A stretch of DNA of 6,082 nucleotides, taken from positions 1 through 6,082 of the forward strand of contig WJIV01000222.1 of NCBI GenBank assembly GCA_014730055.1, written 5' to 3'. Positions 1 to 5,040 of the stretch are shown one piece after another. The notes below the pieces were generated by a model. It had not been told where the DNA came from. It worked only from the letters and a program-made list of their open reading frames with translations, and made no database searches. This stretch comes from Candidatus Bathyarchaeota archaeon. Its GTDB lineage: Archaea; Thermoproteota; Bathyarchaeia; TCS64. Within the stretch, counting starts at the first letter, position 1. Each line of letters starts with the position of its first letter. The translations under genes were made by a program, and so were the position numbers.

Positions 1-714
1 ACATACAAAACATTAGCGGAACTTGTTGAATTCTATGGATTAACAAAAAAACATGAAGCGATTCAGAAAGCAGCCGAGTACCTATTCTCGTTCCAGACAG
101 GCGAAGGAGAATTCAGGGGAATGTATGGTGCCCAGTACAGTCCAAACTACAGTGCAAGTATAACAGAGTTCCTTATTAAAGCAGGTTATAAGGGCAGTAG
201 AATCGAGAGTTCACTTAACTGGCTACTTGAGATGAGACAAGACGATGGAGGATGGGTTATCCCACTAAGAACAAGAAACATGAAACTTGATGCATTAAAA
301 AACAAGCAGACCATCGAACCGGACAAAACCAAGCCATTCTCACATCTAGTAACGGGTATAGTGTTAAGACCATTCTCCCTTATGGAAGGTTATAAGGAAA
401 AAGTTATTGACGCTGGAATGAAGCTTGCAGATAGGGTCTTTACAAGAGATAAGTATTCGGATAGACAAGCTGTTGAGTACTGGACAAAGTTCACTTATCC
501 ATATCACTGGACAGATATACTATCAACACTCGATACATTAACAAAACTTGGAATCAAAGAACACAGGAAAATAAATGAAATACACGAGTGGTTTGATGCT
601 CATAAACAATTAGACGGTACTTATGATGTTAGTGTCATGGCTGGTGCAAAATACATGGATATCAAATACTGGATAACCTTACGGTATCTGAGCATCCTTG
701 AGCACTTGTTTTAA
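1..714 (+). CDS. Alpha/alpha-toroid (prenyltransferase / squalene-cyclase-like repeat) protein, N-terminus missing
   Basis: The reading frame is open from the first base, so the gene begins before the window; 237 residues are visible. The first ATG inside, at 121, is internal, because the 40 codons before it read as the same repeat fold (a FQTGEGEF motif at visible residues 31-38). The clearest signature is QDDGGW at visible residues 80-85, a QW-type motif of the prenyltransferase / squalene-hopene cyclase toroid superfamily. A third related helix pair with QLDGTYD lies near the C-terminus. No catalytic DxDD cyclase motif and no farnesyltransferase zinc ligands are visible, so a terpene cyclase function is not supported; it may be an orphan toroid protein of unknown substrate. 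No signal peptide or membrane helix is seen in the visible part. It converges on the gene at 848-1264. Fold assignment is fairly sure, activity unknown. Confidence 0.75.
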   Translation, partial: TYKTLAELVEFYGLTKKHEAIQKAAEYLFSFQTGEGEFRGMYGAQYSPNYSASITEFLIKAGYKGSRIESSLNWLLEMRQDDGGWVIPLRTRNMKLDALKNKQTIEPDKTKPFSHLVTGIVLRPFSLMEGYKEKVIDAGMKLADRVFTRDKYSDRQAVEYWTKFTYPYHWTDILSTLDTLTKLGIKEHRKINEIHEWFDAHKQLDGTYDVSVMAGAKYMDIKYWITLRYLSILEHLF

Positions 715-824
715 GAGAAGGCGACTAGTCGAATATATCTTCGAGTTCTCTAGGATACCTTCAACATTCTATAAATGACCGAATATTATTATGAGACATC
801 AAGAAACTCCATTTAGCTCTTACA

Positions 825-829
825 TTTTT
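825..829 (+). terminator. Possible T-tract terminator between convergent genes
   Basis: A run of five T on the plus strand lies about 110 bases after the stop of the toroid gene. Archaeal termination often uses such T-tracts without a hairpin. The distance is long and the tract short, so this is a weak call. The 133 bases between the two convergent genes hold no convincing gene. Confidence 0.25.
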
Positions 830-847
830 CTCTTAAAGCTTATTTAG

Positions 848-1264
848 TCAAGTAACTCTGTTAATTCTTTTTCCCAAGTACCCTATTACGAAACTAGAAG
901 CAAAGTAGGTAAAGAGGACATAAGGCCACATATAGCCATTTAGAATATTCCACCCAATCAGGATTTCTTCAACTGATCTACCCAAGGCTAAGCTTCCAAC
1001 CCACTCAAAGATAAGAGTTAATGTGACCCAGAGGAGCCCCACATGGACCAGATCTGCTTGCTCCCAATTCTTAACTCTTCGCAGAAGAAGGTAGGCAAAG
1101 ATACATATTGTAATCATTCTTGTAGTCATCCCGATCCGGTGGGCGGTTAATTCACCCCATCGTGGTTCGTATATTCTGTTCATGAGTATGAAGTAGTTGA
1201 ACCCTGCGACCAGGATCTCCATTAGCCATGCCCTAGTGGCGGTCTTCAGTAGTTTTATGTTCAT
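848..1264 (-). CDS. Small four-helix membrane protein of a conserved unnamed family
   Basis: This 138-residue protein is very hydrophobic, with about four membrane helices, and has no recognisable catalytic domain. Its conserved spots match a widespread bacterial and archaeal family that I recognise by pattern but cannot name. They are RWGELTAHRIG near residues 35-45 in the loop after the first helix, GLLWVTLTLIFEW in the third helix, and GWNILNGYMW before the last helix. In that family the charged residues (the RxGELxAH segment and the E of LxFEW) are the most constant, and its role is unknown. The start is the ATG at 1264, with a weak AGAGG ribosome binding site (minus strand, 1275-1279) ten bases upstream. 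The gene follows the repeat protein at 1355-2428 on the same strand, 90 bases downstream, and may be co-transcribed with it or have its own promoter. Confidence 0.8.
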   Translation of the reverse strand: MNIKLLKTATRAWLMEILVAGFNYFILMNRIYEPRWGELTAHRIGMTTRMITICIFAYLLLRRVKNWEQADLVHVGLLWVTLTLIFEWVGSLALGRSVEEILIGWNILNGYMWPYVLFTYFASSFVIGYLGKRINRVT

Positions 1265-1325
1265 ATTCTTTTAGCCTCTAGCTTAGTATTATTAAATTTG
1301 TTCAGTCTTAACTTTCAAAAGTAGT

Positions 1326-1339
1326 TTAATTATAAAAAA
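1326..1339 (-). promoter_or_regulatory. T-rich / TATA-like element between the two minus-strand genes
   Basis: On the minus strand this reads TTTTTTATAATTAA. The T6 part (1334-1339) lies about 15 bases after the stop of the upstream repeat protein and could end its transcript. The ATAATTAA part could be a TATA box for the gene starting at 1264, with a predicted start near 1305 and a leader of roughly 40 bases. The sequence does not decide between the two; it may serve both. Confidence 0.4.
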
Positions 1340-1354
1340 GATTGAGTTAAGAAA

Positions 1355-2428
1355 TTAGATAGCTTCGAAAACAAGTTCAGTTACATTGTAATTTGACTGG
1401 ATTTGGCCTCTCCATGTGAACCAGTTCTCACCCTGATACTCTACTTCGACATCATAGTTAGGATAAAGAACAGCTTTGTAAACAATTTGTACAGTCCAAT
1501 CACCTGAATGGTATTGTACACAAGTATAGCCGGTTACCTCATCCGCCTCAAGTCTTGTCTCATGTCTCTTAAAATCCATCATCCAGTGAGCCGGAGTAGA
1601 CATATTGCCAAGCAAAAAGTGGTTTTCAAAGATATATTCTACAGCTAAGTCCCTGATTAATCCGCTTAAATCTGTCTTCTGCAGCGTCCTCTGAGCGATC
1701 ATATCCCAAGTGTGATCCAGTATAGCCGATTCTACCTTACTCTCCTCCAGTAGGAGGCGGGCAGTATGAGGCGTTATTACCTGTGCAGTATCTGTCCCGG
1801 TCCTGTTCCCATAACCCGCGTGGCTTGAGTTAAAGGATATTGTTACACTGTACTGTAACGGGAATGTGTCAAGAAGAACAGCACCCTCTACGTTAACTGT
1901 ATCCTCGACGCCATCCCATCTATAAGTTGGGCATCCGGATAGAAACTCAAGTGCCCTGTCTATTATGATGCTCTTATCCTCCAGGTCAAACTCCATTACA
2001 TGGTTCTTACTCACAGGTTCCTGATTTATCTCATCCCACTCACCATCGATTATAGCAGATACGACTTCTCCTTCCTGAACAATCAAGTTAGCCGAGTGGC
2101 TAGTTTCTTTCTGGCCTAGTTCTTCTCCTGACCTGTTCCCATACCCGGAATGCTCACACTTGAAAACGATATTGACGAGCCATGTCGATACCGGGGTTCT
2201 TGCCCGGAATACCCCTGTGATGTTCATGGTTCCCGGGACACCGTCATAGCTAAAGGTAGGCGCCTTTACAAGATAACTTTCCGCAAGCTCTCCAGGGTCC
2301 TTTGGTTTTAGTAGCTTTTGCTCCATTAAGGCATATATTGTCACAGCTGGTAGAGCCAATAAAATTACGGTCAACAGTCCTAAGTTTGTTCTTTTTTTCA
2401 ATATTTTTTCTTCCTGCGTATTTTTCAC
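1355..2428 (-). CDS. Membrane-anchored exported protein with two tandem GYGNR-type repeats
   Basis: The protein has 357 residues: a basic N-terminus, a membrane anchor or signal at about residues 15-34, then an extracytoplasmic region. Two copies of one domain (about 49-138 and 159-248) align without gaps at a spacing of exactly 110 residues. Each has P-T-aromatic then DGV, GYGNR[S/T]G, Q-x2-T-x-H, SAI-x-D, and WD-x-I-x-Q. The last part (about 259-357) differs and carries GDWTVQIVY and FTWRG, like small beta domains seen in other archaeal exported proteins. Six N-x-S/T sequons, two of them inside the GYGNR motif, suit an exported archaeal protein. I recall this repeat as common in archaeal genomes but know no function; a binding or envelope role is only a guess. 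The start is GTG at 2428, since the next codons upstream reach a stop (2456-2458) without another usual start; no good ribosome binding site precedes it. A TTG at codon 10, behind AGGAAG, is an alternative. Confidence 0.8.
   Translation of the reverse strand: MKNTQEEKILKKRTNLGLLTVILLALPAVTIYALMEQKLLKPKDPGELAESYLVKAPTFSYDGVPGTMNITGVFRARTPVSTWLVNIVFKCEHSGYGNRSGEELGQKETSHSANLIVQEGEVVSAIIDGEWDEINQEPVSKNHVMEFDLEDKSIIIDRALEFLSGCPTYRWDGVEDTVNVEGAVLLDTFPLQYSVTISFNSSHAGYGNRTGTDTAQVITPHTARLLLEESKVESAILDHTWDMIAQRTLQKTDLSGLIRDLAVEYIFENHFLLGNMSTPAHWMMDFKRHETRLEADEVTGYTCVQYHSGDWTVQIVYKAVLYPNYDVEVEYQGENWFTWRGQIQSNYNVTELVFEAI
1685..1954 (-). repeat. Second copy of the tandem 90-residue domain
   Basis: Codons 159-248. 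All the signature residues of the first copy are kept at an offset of 110: DGV, GYGNR, Q, T, H, SAI-x-D, WD-x-I-x-Q. Both copies therefore look under selection rather than one being a decayed spare. Confidence 0.8.
2015..2284 (-). repeat. First copy of the tandem 90-residue domain
   Basis: Codons 49-138 of the exported protein. It aligns with codons 159-248 without gaps, and I count 36 identical residues of 90. At the DNA level only short stretches remain alike, for example CCTGTTCCCATA at 2132-2143 and again at 1802-1813, 330 bases apart, so the duplication is old. Confidence 0.8.
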
Positions 2429-2488
2429 GCCATTGCAAAGACTGTAAAGGCTGATTTAATCCTATCAAATAGAACAAATGTACAATTT

Positions 2489-2497
2489 CATTATACA
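2489..2497 (-). promoter_or_regulatory. Possible TATA box of the repeat-protein gene
   Basis: The minus strand reads TGTATAATG here. A transcript start about 26 bases on would be near 2467, leaving a leader of about 38 bases before the GTG at 2428. A TGTACAA half-site (2479-2485) lies just downstream, between this box and the predicted start. It matches seven bases of one arm side of the palindrome at 2607-2622. Confidence 0.35.
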
Positions 2498-2590
2498 GAA
2501 AATAGAGAATAATCGATCAATAGAGGGAATAAACATCTAGAAATTTAGTAAATATCCTCTTACAATGGCAAAGCAGGTATTTATCGGTGT

Positions 2591-2599
2591 AAATATATA
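2591..2599 (+). promoter_or_regulatory. TATA box, upstream candidate, for the 2713-3704 operon
   Basis: AAATATATA fits an archaeal TATA box. Transcription would begin near 2620, giving a leader of about 70-90 bases. An imperfect inverted repeat (GCAGG at 2573-2577, CCTGC at 2601-2605) brackets it, and the palindrome at 2607-2622 follows it directly. Confidence 0.45.
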
Positions 2600-2606
2600 G
2601 CCTGCT

Positions 2607-2622
2607 GTACAAGTTCTTGTAC
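2607..2622. promoter_or_regulatory. Operator-like palindrome GTACAAG-TT-CTTGTAC
   Basis: Two perfect seven-base arms are separated by TT. The site lies right after the TATA-like AAATATATA and covers the stretch up to the predicted transcript start, a usual place for an archaeal repressor to block polymerase. The winged-helix protein encoded two genes downstream (3267-3704) is the natural candidate to bind it, but nothing in the sequence proves this. The same element could also form a small RNA hairpin if transcription starts further upstream. Confidence 0.5.
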
Positions 2623-2643
2623 GCTCTGTTCAAAAACATTTGA

Positions 2644-2654
2644 TTATATTATAG
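2644..2654 (+). promoter_or_regulatory. TATA box, downstream candidate, for the 2713-3704 operon
   Basis: TTATATTATAG would place the transcript start near 2674, right at the AAGGAGG ribosome binding site. It competes with the box at 2591-2599; two promoters are possible. Confidence 0.4.
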
Positions 2655-2673
2655 ATCTTACTCCTACTATTTC

Positions 2674-2680
2674 AAGGAGG
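2674..2680 (+). promoter_or_regulatory. Strong Shine-Dalgarno AAGGAGG, oddly far from the first ATG
   Basis: AAGGAGG is the best ribosome binding site in the window, yet the ATG of the next gene lies 32 bases away at 2713. At ideal spacing (eight bases after GGAGG) the in-frame codon is ACG at 2689, not a usual start. The frame is open from 2644, and the codons between encode a basic stretch (TAYSSRKV) that would suit the inside flank of the membrane anchor. Confidence 0.55.
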
Positions 2681-2712
2681 AGAGGAAAACGGCTTATAGC
2701 AGTAGAAAAGTA

Positions 2713-3270
2713 ATGATTTACGGTGCCGTGGGGATTCTCATTGCACTCTTTATAGTTGTATTAGTTCCTACGAGTAAGGACGCCCAGATATCTCCCTATG
2801 TGACTCTTGACCAGATACCCGGTTATGGCGTCCAGCTTATCATGGTATCACAGAGCAAGGGTGAGCTGGAAAACGTTCACCTTACAATTAGCAGAGTCGA
2901 GTTGCTGGCAACTGGTGGTGACTGGGATAAGATATGGAGTTCAGAGATCAGCTGGGACATTTTACAGGAAAGAGAGAAGACATTCATGATAGACCCGGAA
3001 AATGTCCATGCTTCCTACTTAAAGGCAAGGATACATTTTGAACCTGGGCTCAACAAGAGTAATGTGACACTGAGCGATGGCAATGTTCTACCATTAGAAT
3101 TCCAGATGAATCAATTGGAAGTAAATATAACAGAGACCGTGACCACGGAGGCCACCGAGTTTGCCCTTGATTTGAGGATAGACTCCGGAAAGTCTTCCAT
3201 CCATATATTACCGGACTACAGGGTTCAGGTGGCCACAGCACGGCTCACAGGGGAGATAACAGGAAAATGA
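2713..3270 (+). CDS. Membrane-anchored DUF4382-like exported protein
   Basis: The annotated form has 185 residues with a hydrophobic anchor at residues 2-19, followed by a beta-rich extracytoplasmic region with no cysteines. The order of motifs resembles DUF4382: NVHLTISRVELL with GGDW after it, ISWDIL, a segment on the pattern of ASYLKARIHFEP, an acidic/polar strand, then FALDLRID and a closing LPDYRVQVATARL. DUF4382 proteins are secreted or anchored beta-sandwich proteins of unknown role. Three N-x-S/T sequons (NKS, NVT, NIT) agree with export. The ATG at 2713 is the first usual start in the frame but has no close ribosome binding site; an ACG start at 2689 would add eight residues. The TGA stop overlaps the ATG of the regulator gene (ATGA, 3267-3270), so the two are probably translated together. 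A role as the outside partner of that regulator is inferred from position only. Confidence 0.7.
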   Translation: MIYGAVGILIALFIVVLVPTSKDAQISPYVTLDQIPGYGVQLIMVSQSKGELENVHLTISRVELLATGGDWDKIWSSEISWDILQEREKTFMIDPENVHASYLKARIHFEPGLNKSNVTLSDGNVLPLEFQMNQLEVNITETVTTEATEFALDLRIDSGKSSIHILPDYRVQVATARLTGEITGK

Positions 3271-3704
3271 CCTCGCCGAGTGACGAGGAGATCGTGAACA
3301 AGCTCAACGGGAACACGCTAAGAGCTTACTGGGCTATTCTAAACACGGAGAACGGCCTGATAGGGGTCAGGGAGTTACAGAGGCAGCTTGACTTTTCAAG
3401 CCCCGCCTTAGCCTCGTATCATCTGAACAAACTTGTTGATCTAGGCCTTGTGATAAATGACCGAGGGGACTACAGGATGGTCCGAGAGGTCAGGGTAGGG
3501 GTACTTAAGGAGTACATCAGACTAGGGACGTTTCTGCTTCCAAGGTATGTGTTTTACGCTACGATGTTCACAACCCTACTGGTCTTCCTGGTGGTTAACT
3601 TCGATAAGGTGACGTTCTTCAGCCTATACGCGTTAATTGTCTCTCTATTAAGTTCGGGGATTTCATGGTATGAAGCAATTAGAGTCTGGAAACAAAGACC
3701 CTAA
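3267..3704 (+). CDS. Membrane-tethered winged helix-turn-helix regulator
   Basis: The protein has 145 residues. Residues 10-75 form a winged helix-turn-helix: a first helix around NTLRAYWAIL, GVRELQRQLDF as the leading helix of the motif, SSPALASYHLNKLVDLGLV as the ArsR-type recognition helix, and a short wing ending DYRMVREV. Two membrane helices follow, at about 94-110 and 116-136, with only a few residues (near NFDKV) between them. DNA binding thus sits on the cytoplasmic side and almost nothing protrudes outside. This layout is familiar from uncultivated archaea, where GVRE, SSP, YHL and VREV-VGVL motifs recur; specific targets are unknown to me. The ATG overlaps the stop of the preceding gene, with GGGGAG at 3250-3255 as a possible binding site. 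It may regulate its own operon through the 2607-2622 palindrome (inference). Confidence 0.85.
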   Translation: MTSPSDEEIVNKLNGNTLRAYWAILNTENGLIGVRELQRQLDFSSPALASYHLNKLVDLGLVINDRGDYRMVREVRVGVLKEYIRLGTFLLPRYVFYATMFTTLLVFLVVNFDKVTFFSLYALIVSLLSSGISWYEAIRVWKQRP

Positions 3705-3756
3705 GTGTAATCACACGAGTACCAAGACAAGCTGGAAAAATGTAATATGAGGTTTA

Positions 3757-3774
3757 TTTTTTGAAAGTATTTTT
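3757..3774 (+). terminator. T-tract terminator of the 2713-3704 operon
   Basis: Two T-runs (T6 at 3757-3762, T5 at 3770-3774) follow the operon stop by about 50-70 bases. This is typical of archaeal intrinsic termination; no GC-rich hairpin precedes them. Confidence 0.5.
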
Positions 3775-3780
3775 GGCGGA

Positions 3781-3790
3781 ATATTACTAT
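3781..3790 (+). promoter_or_regulatory. TATA-like box before a small ORF
   Basis: ATATTACTAT is centred roughly 30 bases before the ATG at 3816, the spacing expected for a transcript with little or no leader. The match to a TATA consensus is only fair. Confidence 0.3.
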
Positions 3791-3815
3791 AGAGAGATTC
3801 CTCTGGGTTTCTATT

Positions 3816-3923
3816 ATGGATGTGTTCGACAAGATAGAGATAATTGTAAAACTTAACAAGTACATTAACTCTGGAAACCTCGACGGGGTTAAGGAGACTC
3901 GCTTAGTGTTGACCACTGCTTAA
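3816..3923 (+). CDS. Possible small protein of 35 residues
   Basis: The ORF runs ATG to TAA and begins MDVFDKIEIIVKLNKYIN. Its composition is protein-like: it could form an amphipathic helix, a short SGNLDG turn, and a second helix. The TATA-like box at 3781-3790 would fit a nearly leaderless transcript, and no ribosome binding site is seen. Directly after the stop, in the same frame, an ATG opens a further 15 codons (to 3971), so the ORF could also be the start of a gene broken by the TAA. I recognise no family. The antisense frame here gives a less protein-like product. It could be a chance ORF. Confidence 0.35.
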   Translation: MDVFDKIEIIVKLNKYINSGNLDGVKETRLVLTTA

Positions 3924-4133
3924 ATGATACTGGTTGGTATCTTTGCTATTGGAAAAAGTAGTATGATTTAGGTTGGGAACAGTTCTTTTCTCTGTAATCC
4001 GATTATCGATATATTTACAAAGCGATAAAAGCTGGTTAGGGATTTTTTTGCTGAAAAGTGGTATAGCAGGTGTTCTGTAAGTGAACTGGATTGGTCTGCA
4101 TTATGGTGAGTTAGATAGACGGCGGTAAGAAAA

Positions 4134-4253
4134 GTGTCTGGCAGGTTCAAGAGGACACCATTTAAAAAAGGGGAGGGAAAAACTGCGATTATATTATCGA
4201 CCTTAGTGATCTTCCTTGACTCAAAGGAATGCCTTATTGATTGTCAGGACTAG
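4134..4253 (+). CDS. Very doubtful 39-residue GTG-start ORF
   Basis: The frame begins GTG and reads SGRFKRTPFKKGEGK, strongly basic, then a hydrophobic stretch (TAIILSTLVIFL), then a short tail with two cysteines, ending at TAG. A basic head followed by a short membrane segment is a plausible small membrane protein or the leftover of one. The site before it, GGCGGT, is a poor ribosome binding site and no clear promoter is seen. Chance is a real alternative. Confidence 0.2.
   Translation: MSGRFKRTPFKKGEGKTAIILSTLVIFLDSKECLIDCQD
4164..4169 (-). terminator. Possible T-tract terminator of the gene at 4270-4962
   Basis: On the minus strand T5, then CCCTCCCC, then T6 (4164-4169) lie about 100 bases after the stop. 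The T-runs suit archaeal termination, but the distance is long. Confidence 0.3.
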
Positions 4254-4269
4254 TTACCAGCGGGCTCCC

Positions 4270-4962
4270 TTACTGCTTATTGAAACGGATTAGAACCGAT
4301 CTGACCTGTCCCTCGGACTCTAAGAAAACAAGGTAAGCCCAAACCGGCTCAACACCACCAAGGGTCCTATAGTCCTTCTCAATAATCACGTACTCCCCCG
4401 GATCACTGTAAAATGAATCACGCCCAAGAATATCATCATAGTAAAAGAACTCAAGCCGAGCTATATGGAACTCACAGTATAGCCTGTCCTCAGCATCCCC
4501 AAGCGAGGTAGAAACATGCTCCCCAGAACCAATCACCTGGAAATTACCTATGCTTCCGTAGAACTTTACCCCCTTATCCTCAAGTGTGCCACTGCAGAGC
4601 CACTCACCCAGACCCAGAATGATCTGAGGGCAGTCCATTTCTTCAATTATTTCCCATGCCTCCTCCACGGAATCCGACCAGTACTCTGTAAAGTCGGGTT
4701 CCCTTCTCGAGCTGAACTCGCTATATGTCACTGGGTATAGAAACCTGATACTCTTCTCCCCGAATCCCGAGTAATCGTAGGATTCGTCAAAACCTTTGTC
4801 TGGGTAGTCTTCTCCATCGATTTCTATGATAAGCGGTTCGGGTATAGGGGGTGGGGAGTTGTACGAATTGTAGCCTATGGTTATGACTACGACGATTATC
4901 GTCAATGGTAGAAGGTATTTTCTGTGTTTAGACACAAGTTCAATTGATTCTTTTACAGCCAA
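4270..4962 (-). CDS. Unrecognised membrane-anchored protein with acidic extracytoplasmic domain
   Basis: The protein has 230 residues: a basic N-terminus, one membrane helix at about 17-34, a proline-rich linker (SPPPIPEP, 36-43), then a soluble, acidic, tyrosine- and phenylalanine-rich domain that should lie outside the cell. Three cysteines (111, 123, 163) sit in this domain and two of them could pair. No catalytic motif is evident and I recognise no family. The start is TTG at 4962: upstream in frame there is no ATG or GTG before the stop at 4993-4995, and no usual start precedes the membrane helix otherwise. Only a short GGT precedes it, so initiation should be weak. It lies 77 bases downstream of the SCP2/cupin gene on the same strand, with a TATA-like palindrome in between, so it is probably transcribed on its own. 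Confidence 0.75.
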   Translation of the reverse strand: MAVKESIELVSKHRKYLLPLTIIVVVITIGYNSYNSPPPIPEPLIIEIDGEDYPDKGFDESYDYSGFGEKSIRFLYPVTYSEFSSRREPDFTEYWSDSVEEAWEIIEEMDCPQIILGLGEWLCSGTLEDKGVKFYGSIGNFQVIGSGEHVSTSLGDAEDRLYCEFHIARLEFFYYDDILGRDSFYSDPGEYVIIEKDYRTLGGVEPVWAYLVFLESEGQVRSVLIRFNKQ

Positions 4963-5028
4963 TTTACCGTGTTCACTGAAATACCAAGAGAGTTAAGAGT
5001 TTGGATCAAAACTTGTCATTAGGCTCTT

Positions 5029-5040
5029 GATTATATAATC
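5029..5040 (-). promoter_or_regulatory. Palindromic TATA box GATTATATAATC
   Basis: A perfect 12-base palindrome whose centre is a TATA box in both directions. For the gene starting at 4962 it predicts a transcript start near 5008 and a leader of about 45 bases. It touches the stop codon of the SCP2/cupin gene (5040-5042). Confidence 0.5.

Larger units (their letters stand above)
3924..4269. other. Gap without a confident gene
   Basis: Together with 3705-3815 this belongs to a 565-base stretch between the operon and the minus-strand cluster. It holds a 15-codon frame directly after the small ORF, a 39-codon GTG frame (4134-4253, described separately), a T-tract on the minus strand, and a near-palindromic AT element at 4186-4199. 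No tRNA, riboswitch, repeat array or insertion sequence was recognised. The stretch may include decayed coding DNA. Confidence 0.4.

Noticed and set aside
729..744. TCGAA-TATATC-TTCGA hairpin
   Set aside because: Five-base arms in AT-rich DNA are expected by chance, and no T-tract follows directly.
2250..2477. 75-codon minus-strand ORF
   Set aside because: It overlaps the N-terminal region of the repeat protein in another frame; basic, low-complexity product with no domain.
2807..3241. Two short ORFs (plus 2807-2989, minus 3050-3241)
   Set aside because: Both lie inside the DUF4382-like gene in other frames and give no protein-like pattern.
3701..3916. 71-codon minus-strand ORF with GTG start
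   Set aside because: Serine- and isoleucine-rich chance composition, no ribosome binding site, and antisense to the more protein-like small ORF at 3816-3923.
3968..4150. 60-codon minus-strand ORF
   Set aside because: No promoter, binding site or domain-like pattern; it overlaps a stretch with T-tracts and short frames.
4137..4165. GGTTCAAG resembling a tRNA T-loop
   Set aside because: The flanking bases cannot pair into a T stem, and no acceptor or anticodon arm is found nearby.
4516..4740. 74-codon plus-strand ORF
   Set aside because: Antisense shadow of the anchored protein at 4270-4962.
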